Origin: Thalassia testudinum
Lineage: Eukaryota; Streptophyta; Magnoliopsida; Alismatales; Hydrocharitaceae
NCBI GenBank assembly: GCA_037157565.1
Contig: JAZHRO010000073.1
Span: 89,072,001-89,136,000 of the forward strand
Direction: 5' to 3'
Length of the DNA stretch: 64,000 nt
In this document: one piece after another, positions 1 through 11,821 of the stretch
Layout: each line of letters opens with the position of its first letter
Numbering within the stretch: the first letter of the stretch is position 1
Made by a program: the position numbers and the translations under genes
Notes under the pieces: generated by a model
Database searches by the model: none
Seen by the model: the letters and a program-made list of their open reading frames with translations, nothing else
What the model was told of the DNA's origin: nothing

Positions 1-1183
1 ATCGGCTGTTTGGCGAGACAATAGTTCTTGGTGGAAGCTCGAACGAAGGAGGTGAGGAGCGGGACAACAGAGGTGAGATGCAGAAGGACATCGGGTCGAG
101 AAAAGCTTCGGCGTGGCTCCAGAATGGAGGTGAGAAGACGGAGATGATTTGCTACCGGAATGGAGGTGGGAGGACAGCTCCAAGGTGACCTATGGAGGGG
201 GATGGGAAGTTGGAGGAGAATTTGGTGGGGCAGAGGTTCTCTATACTAATAGGTGCCTTGGGAGCTTGAGAGCAAGCTCTAACAAAGCATTGGTAGGCTT
301 GCTAGAGCTTAGGAATATGTGGGAGTAGAGTAGGTAGAGATGGCTTAGAAAGGAGGGGGTGTAGGTCCTTTTATAGTGGAGAAGAGTCAAAAATAGGTAT
401 TGGATCATTAGTGACATCCAGGTCGTCACTGGAAGCGTTGCTGTAGGCAGCTCATGCCTGCTCATGCTCGTTCATGCCCACAGCTGGTTTTGCTGGTGCG
501 CGAAGAGTTAGCGACGACTGTAAGTCCAGCTCATGCGTTGCTGTAGGTCCTGCTCATGCATAGCTGGCGCTGCGCTCCCTCGCCTTTGCCACATCTGCGT
601 GCACCCATGCACTGGCACTGCGTTGTGCACATGCGTGCTTCCGTGCACGCACGTGAGCACCCACGCTGCTGCACGCGTACGGTGGTGCATGCATGCGCTG
701 GGCAGCCTAGGCTACGCCACGTGGCGCAGTCTGGGCCGTCCATCTTGTTTTCGTTGTAGGGGATACTGCAGAGGTCGGATTGAGTAGATTTTCACATCAT
801 TAGGTTGCGATCATCGACCAGAATCCATCCACGCAATCAGATTTGTCATTTGAAGTGCTGAATTATGTCACCTAGTCCCTTGGCTGTTGATCTTCCTTAG
901 ACTGCATATGGTGCTACGAGACTCCGATCGAGGCGAATTCAAAGGCGTTGGACTCCGATCATCGTTTTGATCAGATCCGTATGGTCGGATCGTCAATCTG
1001 AGGCTCCGAAATTAATACCCTTCTCTCCTAACCACAAAAAGGATGCAATTAACCCAAATTTTATATAACTACTCTAAATGCATAATGATGCGTGCTATGC
1101 AATATTTATAACATGAAATGCAAATCTAAGCCTAGGAACATGCATGAATAGGCATTTTACCCTCAATAAATGTATTTACATCA
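1..1183 (-). repeat. LTR family I, partial, cut by window edge
   Basis: This is the right part of a minus-strand LTR. Its U3 end (TGATGTAAATACATTTATTG read on the - strand) closes at 1183, where the coding sequence of the mobile-domain gene starts without a break. It resembles the LTRs at 10761-12425, 27071-28542 and 48000-49668 in its terminal 150 bases, in a TATA box on the - strand near 366-376, and in an inverted AGTGAC/GTCACT pair at 410-431. The first bases after the end, ATAGG (1184-1188), are the expected target duplication, but the partner lies outside the window. The ORFs at 241-787 lie inside this LTR, overlap on both strands and are not credible genes. Confidence 0.8.
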
Positions 1184-1620
1184 ATAGGGATTTCGATGAC
1201 AAGGAAGGCCTTCATGATCAAGTTAGGTTATTGATAGTCATACTGTTTGGAGGTTTCCTATTTTCCCATGGTAACCGATACATTTACCCAGAGATATTTA
1301 AGTACATTGAGGACATTGAAGAAATTGAGAAGTACAATTGGGCTGGAGCCGTACATTCCCTAATTCTTGAGTGCTTTGGTGACATGGCTAAGAAGATGAA
1401 AGATAAACGTAGGGTGAAGCTGGGATACCTAAAGGGGTGCATGGCCATTATGACTGTAAGTTTGATAGTTTTATAAGGATTTAAGAGCAAAAGGAATGCT
1501 TGTTTAATTTGTCCTTAAAATGATAAATTACGAAATTGCAGGTACAACCATTGGAGATGTTCAATCTAACAAAGGCAGAGAATGTAGCAGCATTCCCATT
1601 GGTTTAAAGATGGTGATACA
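1184..1620 (+). pseudogene. Plant mobile domain-like exon(s) of an Ulp1-type transposon gene
   Basis: Codons from 1184 to 1455 read through a helical, basic stretch (NWAGAVHSLILECF, then GYLKGCMAIMT) that resembles the aminotransferase-like plant mobile domain found with Ulp1 proteases in plant transposons. A good intron follows: GTAAGT at 1456 and TTGCAG ending at 1541. The next exon continues as VQPLEMFNLTKAENVAAF and soon meets a stop near 1605. The apparent ATG at 1144 lies inside the neighbouring LTR, so the true 5' end was lost when that LTR inserted. The family assignment comes from general resemblance and from the Ulp1 domain downstream, so it is moderate. Confidence 0.5.
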
Positions 1621-1739
1621 CAAGACATGCATCAACACTTATGCGCATGTTGGGTATGCATGTATCATCACTTGATTCAAAATTCAATAAGAAGGAAGCA
1701 TTTTAATTGGTACAATCCAACCAGGACGTTATGTGAAAT

Positions 1740-3392
1740 AAGGTTGCATCATCAAAGGAAAAGAATGAAAACATGAAGAAAAGAATAGCATTCTTGGAGA
1801 AAGAGAACATTGAACTGAGGCCCGAGGAAGCCCAAACAACCAAAATGTACGATAACTTGAAAAGGCAATATGTTCTCATGAAGGAGTATTAGGAGATAGC
1901 TAAGATATACCTCGTGCCTACGCCAACAACGTCAAGGCTTGCAAGATTGTATTCCATTGAAAATGTGTAGTTGCCCATTGAATTGCCCATTATGACATTG
2001 TCATGCTGGTTTATTGTGGAAATTATAAATGAAGCTGGAAGATTTGGAGAGGCAAATGAATGCATTAAAGAAAATGTTGGTCCAGAATGAGAAGTCGGAT
2101 AGTAGTTTCAGAGCTAGGGTGAGTGATGGGTCAATCCATCTGACTGTAAGCCATAGAAGAAGTTAGGAGAATTTTCCTTTACTCAGAAAATAAATGCAAT
2201 GATATTAATACTTAACATAGATTATCGATTCTTTACGCAGGATCTAATGTGCATCATTGAGAGTCTAAAGGACAACTTAGCATCAGGTACAAAGATGGTA
2301 AGAAGTCATGCTTCAGTAGGAAATGAAATGGTTTTTGGTCGTGAATTAAATAGTGGTTTATAAACAACAAAGGAGGGGGCCAAGATGGCAAGCAATCTAC
2401 AGAAGGAGGGTTTAATCAAGATTTGGCAGCATGTAAGGATCAAGTTGAGGAGGTGAGGACTGCAATATACAGAAAGGAGGGTCTTCAGGACTGCAATAAG
2501 CAGAAAAGAGGGTCTAAATCTAGTATGTGATTTTTAGGGGAATCTGTAATATGTTCAAAAAAATTACTAATTGAATGCATTTCATATGATTGCAGGGACG
2601 ACCTGATGTTGGAAGACCTGAAAATGGTGAGAAGGGTCTCTGTAGTGAGGTAAAGAAGAACAATATATACATAATTTGATAGATGCAGTTATTAATTTAC
2701 ATCCAGTAAGAAATAGTTAAGAAATTTAAAGACTTATAGAACTCACTGATTGTTTTAACGAGATGTAATGATCTATATTATTATGCAGCAATCAAGAATC
2801 ATAGAAGTCATCGGTGAAGACATCGAAGGTGAGACAACCATTCCATCAGTGGTAAGACCTCAAAAAAAATAAATTTGAGTAATAGTCTACATTTTAAAAT
2901 TGTAAACATAGAAGATGTTGTATCTATTGCTATAGGAGAAAGATTATGAAGTTAAGAAGATGGATGAGAGCTTTTAGGAGATGAAACAATGGAAACCATC
3001 CACGAGTACACTGGTATTAGGGTAAGGGAATTGATTAGTGAGAAGTACTTATTGCATGTTTTGGCATTTAGAGTAGTATGAAATATATCTAAAATTAGGA
3101 GGGCAGGGAGGTTGGATTGGTGATGTTGAGGAAGAAGGATAGGGAAGTAGTTGGTGATCTTGTTCACCGAGTAGAAGAATTGAAAAAAAAGAATGAGTTC
3201 AAGAAGAGGAGGTGCGTGCGAGCAATTCAGCAAAGCCTACTGAAAGGCTTACCTGAGGGTAGGAAAGAGCTACTCATAGAACTAGTCCAAGCAACAAAGC
3301 ACAAGGATCACGTGCTTTGGCCACATGTAGTTGAATATGTTCTGCGGGATGACTTGTGGAACATCCTCCGATATGGAGGTTTCACAATCTAA
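1740..3392 (+). pseudogene. Middle exons of the same gene, coiled-coil region
   Basis: Short open stretches are separated by intron-like sequence. At 1755-1900 the frame reads as a charged, leucine-bearing coiled coil (MKKRIAFLEKENIEL) broken by a TAG. Further exon-like pieces lie near 2240-2300, 2596-2650 and 2790-2850, each followed by a GTRAG-like donor and preceded by a CAG acceptor. A 91-codon open stretch at 3117-3392 is rich in Lys, Arg, Glu and Leu (DLVHRVEELKKKNEFKKRR). This pattern fits a multi-exon gene whose central linker is helical. Several stops show it is no longer functional. Exon edges are guesses from splice-like motifs. Confidence 0.4.
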
Positions 3393-3481
3393 AATGTAAG
3401 TACCCTTCACTTTCATAGAAATGATAAAATACTTTTCATGAGGTGACATCATTTTAATAACGACGTTACAATAACTTTTAG

Positions 3482-4138
3482 GTTATTACTGCATTGCAAT
3501 GTATATTAATGGAGGAAAATAGGCCTAATGGGAATCCTTTGAAGGTCCATCCACTACCTGCAACCGTATCTCAAGTAGTGAATGGAATTGACGAAGAAAG
3601 ATATGAAAGTTTGATGCTCTTCCATGGAGATCGTATGAAGACGTCAAACATAATAACAATGCCATTATTAACAAACTCACATGAGCACTTACTGGTAATC
3701 AACATGTATTATGGTGTGGCTGTTATGTACGACACTTTTTACACCCTTCAAGGATTGAAGATGCAAACGACCTTTGTAGAAGTGGTCAGCTACACCTATA
3801 AGAGAAATGATTGCATTTTAAGATTACCTTCGGTTGACATATGCAAATGAAATAACATTGAATTTGTTGGCTTTTTGAAGGTTGGCAGAATACACTTGTA
3901 CTTGAACACTATGACTAAGAAGATTGCATCCGATTGTGAATTCATCAAAGATAATGAATGTCCCCAACAACAACCAAACAGTAACAATTGTGGAATGTTC
4001 ATAGTTAGGTGGGTCGGGTGTCTCATAAAAGGGCTTAATGTCATGCAAACTACAAGGAATGAAAACGTACCCAAGATGCAGGCTGAATACACAGCGCGAA
4101 TCCTGGAAATCAAGCACGCATTCAAGGACATGATTTAG
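3482..4138 (+). pseudogene. Ulp1/SENP-like C48 cysteine protease domain
   Basis: Ulp1-family proteases remove SUMO-like modifiers, and many plant transposons carry copies. The exon follows an acceptor at 3480-3481. The three catalytic positions are visible in order: His in HEHLLVINMYYG (about 3681-3716), Asp in VMYDTF (about 3724-3741) and Cys in NSNNCGMFIVRW (about 3979-4014), with the oxyanion Gln run QQQP just before the Cys. The conserved Trp after the His is Leu here. One in-frame TGA at 3848-3850 divides the domain, but the frame is otherwise kept to the stop at 4136-4138. It lies opposite and convergent to the FAR1 transposase, as expected for a Mutator-like element that captured an Ulp1 gene. 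Confidence 0.75.
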
Positions 4139-5156
4139 GGAAGGTAGTGCAGTGGTGGAATTATGTTGGTTTTTTGACAATGATGGAGAACTTTTACTTA
4201 GTAATAGTCAATTTAGATACGTTTACATTAGTTGCACTTCCAGATTGTAGTTGTGTTGATGTAGCATTTAGTTGTTGTTCAGTTGCACTTTAAGATATTG
4301 TTACAAGAGGAAATGGACAAGTTCATGGAAGTTATCTATAATCAAATTGGTTCAATGTTCCATGTATATGATGAAGGACTGCACTTAAACCTTCTTCTCA
4401 ATTATTGTGTTTGAAATTGTGTTGTTTAAGACATAATTGCATTTTGAAGTTTTGAAATAGGTTTGGGATTGAATGGTCTTTTCTATGAGTACATAGAGAA
4501 TGTTGTAAGTTCGAAAATGGCATCATTGGAAACACAAATACATAGTGCTAATTCTACTGCAAACTTAAGAGGTCAAGAAGAAGACAATCCAGTGCAATTA
4601 CAAACATATATAAGTACATTTTCAAAATGATAATGGCATCCCTTTACAATTAAGCACAGATGGATTTCAGATGTGGTGTAAAAAAAAATGCCACTTAATA
4701 GTGGTTTTAAGAAGGTTGGAAAGAGTTAATCCTGAATAAATGACAACAGAAGCTTGTGCCATACAATATATTCCCCTCTAAATATTGAATATAAAATAAC
4801 TTACAAAGGAGAATAATAAGTCGAAGTAAAAACATGCTGAAAATGAAAATTGAAATGGTCTCCTCTAGTACAAAAGATGATGAATGCAACTAAACCTACA
4901 AAGGCAAAAAACCTACAAAGGAGAAAGAAATTGGTTCCCTATACTGCATTGGTTTGAATTCCCAGCAAGGTAAATTGAAGTGTCCATGTTTAAGTGTTGG
5001 CCATCCATAGATGGTTCCTGCTTAGAAAATGAAGGCTAATATTGACGTCAGTAAATTATTGCACATTACTTATATGTAAAGCACATAACAATGCAATTAC
5101 CATAAATGATGATTAAGCTACAAGGTTTCTACAAGACAAAGATGAAACAAGGTTAC
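4139..5156. other. AT-rich spacer between convergent transposon genes
   Basis: This stretch has no credible ORF. It is AT-rich, as expected for the 3' untranslated regions of the Ulp1-type gene (+) and the FAR1-type gene (-). I see no terminal inverted repeat or tandem array in it. Confidence 0.5.
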
Positions 5157-5474
5157 GTTTGGTCTTCCTCATTGGAGACAATGCAAGCTCACCAGTAGAC
5201 TTCTTTCTATTAATCGAAGGCCGCCCAACCATTTAACATTCTTTGGGTCACCTACTATACTAGTGGAAGCAGTAGTGTTCATTCCATCACCCTGCAAATA
5301 ATTGAAGTAGAGATGTTACTGATGCTTAGAAAAACTTCACATTGAAAAATTAATTGTGTATGGTAGAAACTTATTACATACATTTGTAGCAACGCTAGTA
5401 GATTTAAGTAGATCTTGATAAGCCTTATTAAGAACTTGAACATAAGAATCATATTTTGAAGTCGACAAAGCCCC
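5157..5474 (-). pseudogene. C-terminal exons of FAR1/MULE transposase, cut off by E2
   Basis: Reading the - strand from 5474, the frame continues the protein found at 25110-26058 (STSKYDSYVQVLNKAYQDLL). It reaches a donor GTATGT near 5386, an intron to TTTGCAG near 5293, and then an exon coding DPKNVKWLGGRPSINRKKS. That last piece matches the DPxxVxxKGRP-type basic tail of FAR1-related proteins. Insertion of E2 at 5474/25110 separates it from the catalytic part. The FAR1 family assignment is firm because of the SWIM finger on the other side. Confidence 0.65.
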
Positions 5475-6984
5475 TGACGTGAGCCGGAGGCATTAAATAG
5501 GTCGTTGTAGCTCGCGTTCGCAACATCAATTTTAAATGTAGAAACAGATGTGAGTCCGAGTATTGAACATAGGGAGGCGTGAAATTGGCTTTTTTTATCA
5601 CTTAGTTGTCACAGAAATGGCAGGTTTTGCTTACGTAGGAGAAATGTGGGAGAGAAAAGAGAGTAAGAGAGAGAGAGTAGGGTTAGAGTCTTTTGATCAC
5701 AGCATTCTTGCAAATCAAGATAAGAAAAACCTGGTAAAAGGAGAGATAATAGCTATATAAGAAACAACATCATTTAACATGCAACTTGAGTTTTACAGAT
5801 ACAACAATAGCTAAATGCTTAAACGAAAGTAAAGTAAAGCTAGAGAAAAGGGAGAGAGAGAGAAGGGAGAAGGCAAGGCAGCCACGGCAGTGGGGGAGGG
5901 CTCCGCCGGTGGCTTGTCAACTTTGACGAGTACAAAGTGTGCTAAGGGAAGCTAGGAGTGGGGTAGAAGAATTGCAAGTGTATTCAATGCCCTTACATGG
6001 GTAGTTGTAGGGGGTTTATATAGGAAGAAGGGGTTTCTAAATTAAGTAGGGGCTTTTGCGACGTCCAGAATGCCGCTAAAACTGCCCCAGAAATGTTGGT
6101 GAAGGCCCCTGCTTGCCAGTCTTCCATGCAATCCGTGTGCGTCCGCTGTGCACCGTTCGATTGAAGATCGGACGGTTGAGACTTTATGTGAGCACATGCC
6201 TCGCGCGTTATCGCACGCATGAGCATCTGTGCATATCCACTGTGCCACGTGACCTCCATCCATGCCGTTCGCTGCTGATTGGGCGGCTTGATTTAGCCGT
6301 GGTGCCCGCTGAGTCGTAGAGTGAGGCGTGGCACGATTCGAACCCTCGCCTCTCAGCGTGAGGTGAGGCGTGGAGCGCTGCATTGCGTTCCTTGGTTTGT
6401 CGCAATGACGAGGTCGGGCGTGGGGCGTGCTGACTTTTGGATGAAAATCCAATTGTCAGGATCTAATGGTGAGGCTGCGAAGGCTCGCAGTGAGGAATGC
6501 GTGAGGGCAAGGGTTGAACATTCTCGGTCGTCCAATCAAAGATCAAACGGCTGAGATTCATCCTGTGGATGAGGGAGGAAGTAGGGCGGTGGCTTGTACG
6601 TGCTAATCTCATGCCACGTGGCAACTTTGTGGCCATTGATCATCAGATCAATGGTCAGAACTTCTTGGGCTAGTTGCGGAAGCTCCAGATGTCGGATTCG
6701 GTAGATTTTGAATCCGTTGGACTCCGTTCGTCATTCTGAATTCATCTATGCGGTCTGAGTGCTCATCTGAGTCCTATTTTAACATGAACTTGTACAAATT
6801 ACCATTAACATTGATTTATAAAACATGAACTTGTACAAATTGCCATTAACATTGATTTATAAGCAATCTCAATGTGCAATGCATGTAATGCTCCCATTCC
6901 CATTTATGATGTGTTATTTATGCACGTTACCCTTAAGATAAACCCCAATTGATAGAATTATCACCACAAAATGTAGAGTTATCA
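5475..6984 (-). repeat. 3' LTR of E2 (LTR family II)
   Basis: The LTR has TG...CA ends (TGACGTGAGC on + at 5475, ...GAGTTATCA at 6984). It pairs with the copy at 23607-25109. It carries the box ATTGAACATAGGGAGG at 5562-5577, a - strand TATA-like sequence around 6012-6022, an imperfect inverted repeat of the GCGAC type at 6053-6081, and a B-box-like GATTCGAACCC near 6339. A 41-bp unit is duplicated in tandem at 6781-6862 and is single in the 5' LTR. The open frames here (6042-6554) lie within the LTR on both strands and are not genes. Confidence 0.9.
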
Positions 6985-7021
6985 TACCCCCATGCTCATT
7001 CCTTGTTAGTCCCGAGTAAGG
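6985..7021 (-). promoter_or_regulatory. Polypurine tract of E2 with decayed adjacent inverted repeat
   Basis: On the - strand the sequence next to the LTR reads GAGCATGGGGGTA, the plus-strand primer of reverse transcription. CCTTGTTAG and CGAGTAAGG at 7001-7021 are the relics of the inverted repeat that is perfect in the other elements of the window. Confidence 0.8.
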
Positions 7022-7337
7022 TTCATCCCAGCCATTATTCTCAGTTAGAATTCAGGAATTGATTACTTAGGCATTCTGTTACTTGTCAATAGGAGGAAAT
7101 ATACTAAGAGCCTGATCTACAGAGACTAAACAACGCCTAGGTGTCTACCAAAATATGAATCGCCCGAATCCTCGCTTAAACCATACATACATACATATAT
7201 ATATGTATTTCATCTTTTCTCATTTTTTGAATTTTTTGGAGTTGAGAATGTGTCGGTAACTTTTTACGGCTACCCAACCCACCCATAACTTGAAAAGGAT
7301 TATTAGTGCTAAGCATCTTGGTGTGAATATTGTGATA
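7022..7337 (-). other. E2 3' non-coding region, distal part
   Basis: Non-coding internal sequence of E2 between the PPT and the LINE insertion. It includes a short CATA/TA microsatellite at 7186-7206. The last ten bases, ATTGTGATAG at 7328-7337, are the left copy of the LINE target duplication. Confidence 0.75.
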
Positions 7338-7427
7338 GGATGGATAGAGAGGAGTGTAGCTAGGGTTTGGGAGGTCGACGACGGCTGGAGATTCTGGAGG
7401 TCTAAGAGGTAGCGACAGAGGGAGAGG

Positions 7428-8662
7428 ATGGAAGAGGCGTGGGCAGCTCCACAGGCGACCCAAAGGGTTGGTAAGGTGTGGAGGCGGAGGAGAGGAGGGA
7501 ATGCGATGGTGGTATGTTATTGTTGTAGAAGGAGAGGACATATGGCGGTGGTATGTAGGTCACTAACCTTATGCTTGGCATGTGGGGGGTGGGGACACAA
7601 GAAGATTGATTGTCTATAGAAGGGGAAGGTCGGCCTGCCTGCTGGGGGCAGGCTAGGGCTCATGGAGTTGCTGAGCCGTCGCTACGGCACCCATCACCTT
7701 CGCCAGAGGGGTTAGGACTGATGTCTGATGTGGAAGTACCCTTATTTGAGGAGACCAGGGTAGCAAAGTTGGCAACTAGGGGGGCGCTCATCGGTGAGAT
7801 TATGATTGGCATGTATGCTTTTGAGAAGATCCAGAACCTGGTAAGATCTCTCTCGCTCTCCTCTCAGGTGTGGAAGTTGGCTCATTTGGGGGGGAGGAGA
7901 TTTGTAATTTTTGATTTGAACATGATGGACGTGGAAGGGTTACGATTTTGCATGACTAGCTTTGATGAGCTGACGGTGATATGGAGGTTGGTATCTCCTT
8001 TTGACGATGCTCTCCGAGATCGTCCACCACAGCAGGCTGAGTGTAGAAGGGGGGTCCTGGAGAACTAGAGCATGTCGTTACATCTAAGAACAACAGGGGT
8101 GGTGGCAAGAGTGATTGCAAATTTTGCGACTATGGTAGAAGGTGTCATGGTTGGACTATGTAAGGGAGATGGGAGGTCAATTAAGGTTGAGGTGAAGATG
8201 ACAAAGGGGGGCACAGTACCGGACAAAGTCACTCTGAGATGCAGGGGCAGTTCCTGGCTTCTCTGGATGAAAATGGCCCTAGTCTACGAGGTTAATGTGC
8301 TTGAGGGGGCTCCAATAGTGCAGGTTGAGGAGTTGGATGTTCAAACTGGTGCCCAGGAGGAAGGTGCCAGAAACGCTGGCAGGCAAAAAGCTGAAGGGAA
8401 GGAAGAACTTCAATGGGCAGGGAAGCCAATTGCTGAAATGCAGGAGGTAACGGAATTAAACCATCCATGTTCAGTGACTGTGTTGGAACAAGAGGAAGGT
8501 AGGGGAAAGGAGCTGGCCATTATACATCATGATATTCAAAGCCAGCAGGAGGCCTGTGAGGCTATCCCACTGCAAACAAATAGCCTGTCCCCTAGGGTAC
8601 CAAGGGAAGTGTGCTTTGGGGTGGGTTCTTCTATAACGGGGAAATCTATGAGATCACCATAA
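7428..8662 (+). pseudogene. LINE ORF1, zinc-knuckle RNA-binding protein
   Basis: ORF1 of plant L1 elements binds the element RNA. Two perfect CX2CX4HX4C knuckles are visible in tandem (CYCCRRRGHMAVVC and CLACGGWGHKKIDC, about 7519-7614). A TAG ends this frame at 7617, and the rest continues in another frame from 7610 as VWKLAHLGGRRFVIFDLNMM, with a further stop at 8066-8068, to 8662. The knuckles come before the globular part, whereas many plant L1 ORF1 proteins have the reverse order. It is a pseudogene through one frameshift and stops. Confidence 0.75.
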
Positions 8663-8784
8663 AAGTTGAGGGGAAGGAGTACTGGTGGAAGCCATTCTTA
8701 TTGTGAAGGGCAAATAGCAGACATTTTGAAAGTTGAGAAAATAGTAGGGGGGCAGCAAGGGTCCTCGAAGCTTCGGGGATAAAG

Positions 8785-9770
8785 ATGCTCACTTGGAATG
8801 TGCATGGGTTGCGCGATCGTGTGCGAAGGGCATCGCTAGCCCGATATCTTTGCGAATGGGAGGTGGATTGTGCGCTGATACAGGAAACACACTTAGAAGA
8901 AGGAGAGGATTCTCTTTGGTAGTCGCTGTTGCAGGGAGGGCAGGCTGATTGTAGAGCCATGAGTGCAACTGGAAGGGCAGGAGGGCTGGCTGTGTGGTGG
9001 AAGAAATCCACTCTAGCTCTAAAAGAAGTGTGGAGGAGTAACTATGTGCTCTCGTGCAGATTTTAGGCCATTGGGGATGCACAGGAGTTGATTCTTTCTT
9101 GCACATATGGTCCCTGTGCTGATAATATGAGGAACGTACTCTAGCAGGAGCTGCAGGTGATGGTGAGCAATACAAATGGGCTACCATGGCTGGTAGGCAG
9201 GGATTTTACAGCGTTCTATCAGTGAATGATCGAAGGAATGGAAGAGTGGATAAAACTTCACTCGGGTTTCAATTAGTGGTGTCAGAGGTGGGTCTGAACG
9301 AATATCCCTCGGCGGGGGCTGAATTCACGTGGCGAGGGAGTAATGGGCTAGTCTCTAAGCTGGACAGGTTCTTTAGGAATGTGGAGCTGTTAGCGCGTTA
9401 TCAGCTGTCATCAGTTATGGAGCTGGTTCGCCCCTTTTCTAACCACACCCCTCTTCTATGGGACAGTGGGGATGATTCCCATGTGGCCACCTACTTTATG
9501 TTCAGGAAATCTTGGCTGAGGAAGGGAGGTTTTAGGGAGATGGTTGGCTACTGGTGGGAGCAGAAGAAGGTCGAAGGATCAGCCACATACCGTCTGGCTG
9601 TGAAATTGAAGGACCTGAAAGTGATGCTAAGGGAGTATAGACGAACAAAAGAGGTTTTGAGAGATCAGAGGAGGTCTGAAGTTTTGTCTGTGGTGCGATT
9701 GTTGGATGAGAAGGAGAACAGGGAACGGTTGACACTGGCTGAGGAGGCACAGAGGAAGCCTTGGTAGGAA
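8785..9770 (+). pseudogene. LINE ORF2 endonuclease domain (APE type)
   Basis: The endonuclease nicks the target DNA to prime reverse transcription. The frame opens at ATG 8785 with LTWNVHGLRDRVRR. It contains the catalytic Glu in IQETHL (about 8877-8894) and the LPWLVGRDFTAF motif (about 9180-9215), where families normally have GDFN. It ends with SNHTPLL near 9438-9458 for the SDH motif. A frame change occurs near 9186, and TAG stops stand at Trp or Gln positions (for example LW*SLL near 8920 and DF*AIG near 9065). Confidence 0.8.
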
Positions 9771-10760
9771 GTCATTCATGAGGTGGAAAAATCTAGGGAA
9801 ATGGATTGACATGAAAAACCTAGGCAGCTTTGGTTGAAAGAGGGTGATGCAAACATGAAGTTCTTTCATATGGCAGCAAGCGCTAAGAGAGTGAACTTTA
9901 TTTCCTCTTTGAAATGTGGGGACTTGTGTTTTCCTCATCTGATGAAATCAGAAGAGAGACAACTAGGTATTTCAAGGAAGCTTCAAGAACAAAAGGGAGA
10001 GGGGGCTCGAAATTGGCAGCATCTGACTTTCCTCAGCTGGGAAGTCCTGCTGTAGCTAAGCTGACTGAAAGTGTTTCAGAGCAAGAGGTGGTAGAAGCAA
10101 TGGCTAGATTAAACGCAGATAGCTCTCTGGGCCCAGACGATTTTTAGGTTCTGTTTTACAGGGAATTATGGCCAGTGGTCAAAGGGGATGTGATGGAGGT
10201 TATTATAGAATTTTAGAGGGGAAATTCAGGTATGGAGAGACTCAACAGGTCTTACCTATTTCTGCTACCTAAATGCAATGGTGCAGAGATGCTTTCTGAG
10301 TTTCGACCCATAGCATTGTTGAACTCAATTTACCTAATTATTAGCAAGGTGTTGGCAAACCGACTGAAAGGTGTGCTGTCTGACCTGGTCAGTCCAGTGC
10401 AAGCAACTTTTCTCCCTAATCGATCCCTACAAGAATCCTTCATAGTGGCACAAGAGGTGATCTCTGGATGAAAGACAAGAAAGGCCAAAGCTTTCATGTG
10501 GAAGGTTGACTTTAGCAAAGCCTACGATTCAATAGAGTGGCACTATCTGTGGGAGATTTTTAAGAGGAGGGGCTTCCCCCCGTGTGGATTCAGTGGATGA
10601 AAAGGTGTATTATCACATCTTCCTTCTCTCCTCTAGTCAACGGGAAACCTTGTGGAGTTTGGATTCAGCCACAGTGACGGGTACGGTAGGGATGCCCACT
10701 AGCCCCACTTATTTTCAACCTGGCAGTGGACACAATTGCATAGTTTAGTTTTAGGCTGGA
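9771..10760 (+). pseudogene. LINE ORF2, reverse transcriptase N-terminal half
   Basis: After a frame shift near 9914 the protein reads SLGPDDF, FRPIALLNSIYLIISK and KVDFSKAYDSIEWHYLW. The last contains the first catalytic Asp of the palm (about 10503-10550). TAG and TGA stops interrupt it at 10146, 10216 and 10469. The solo LTR inserts at 10760, between the palm motifs. Confidence 0.85.
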
Positions 10761-11464
10761 TGTTGAAGCGACGGGTTACTACGCTATCGAATTCAGTTTT
10801 GAAAACCTATCGTTATAGTTTGAATAGCGAAGAACTCATGTTCAACAAATAAAATTTATACTGGAATAGGAATCCTGGGTCGAACTCAGGGAGGCTATGT
10901 CGATCTAAATTCATGATTATATTTTTTTCGTGTTTTTGTTGAAAAGTGGAGTAATTACAATGAAATGAAGCACTATAAATAATCAGAATAAGAGAGAGAG
11001 AGAGAAAACATTCACTTGATACTTCAAAATCTTTATACAACTAAGTATGCAAGAAATTACACTAGAAAGCAGGAAAACTATTACAACTAGAAAGCAGGAA
11101 AATTCTACTCTAGAAAGCAAGAAAAAGGAATGGGAGAGAGAAGTTATTCTCCTCGACGATCGCTTGGAGGACAAGCCAGATGGGACGATGCCTGGAAGAT
11201 GAAGAACGGAGTGGGAAGAAGGAGGTCGAGGCAGGAAGAATGGGAACGAGGCAGCACGTCATCGTTGTTGCTTCCGAAATGGGGGTGAAATTTTGACTTT
11301 ATCACTTGAGGAGCATCCTGGGTTGGGACAAGCTTCTCTTGAGCTTTGGAGACGGGGAGAAGAGAAGGAAGGGATGCGAATTTCGTATGGAGGGGGTATC
11401 CTTTTATAGTTGCAAGGAGTGAGGGCAATTTGGTCATTACATGTTGAAAATCATTAATTCAGGA

Positions 11465-11496
11465 CCTTTAGTGACGGATAAAATCGTCACTAAAGG
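11465..11496 (-). promoter_or_regulatory. LTR stem-loop/palindrome upstream of TATA
   Basis: CCTTTAGTGACG and CGTCACTAAAGG form perfect 12-bp arms around an 8-base spacer. On the LTR strand it lies about 60 bases upstream of the TATA box. TGACG is the core recognised by TGA-type bZIP factors. Confidence 0.65.
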
Positions 11497-11772
11497 CCTG
11501 AACGTGGCCTTCGTGGGTGGCTCACACGTGTCCGCTCACTTTCCCCCGCCTTAATGCATGTCCACGTTCTTCCAATCTTGGCCCTTCGATCGTGAGATAG
11601 AACGGCTGAGAGCGCTCCTCGCCCGCCTCATCCACGCGCCTCAACGCGTGAGATCCAACGTTACCTCGCCATGTCAAATGGGGCATTCAACCGATTGGGG
11701 ACGCATAGTCGCTCGATCTCCATCGTGCGGTCGATTGCGCCCATGCACCCGCTCCAATTGAGGCACCCCGTA

Positions 11773-11821
11773 GCTCGATCCCACACCTCAACTTCGTGTT
11801 AAGGCGCTCGACCAACGCGCT
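11773..11821 (-). other. tRNA-like A and B boxes inside the solo LTR
   Basis: On the - strand AGCGCGTTGGTCGAGCGC forms a D-arm with GCGC arms. It is followed by a 5-bp anticodon-like stem (CTTAA/TTGAG) and GGGATCGAGC, a B-box-like T-arm. There is no matching acceptor stem, so it is not a tRNA gene. Confidence 0.5.

Noticed and set aside
3494..4138. An active host SUMO protease gene
   Set aside because: Although the catalytic residues remain, an in-frame TGA (3848-3850), the lost 5' end and transposon context show a decayed transposon-borne copy.
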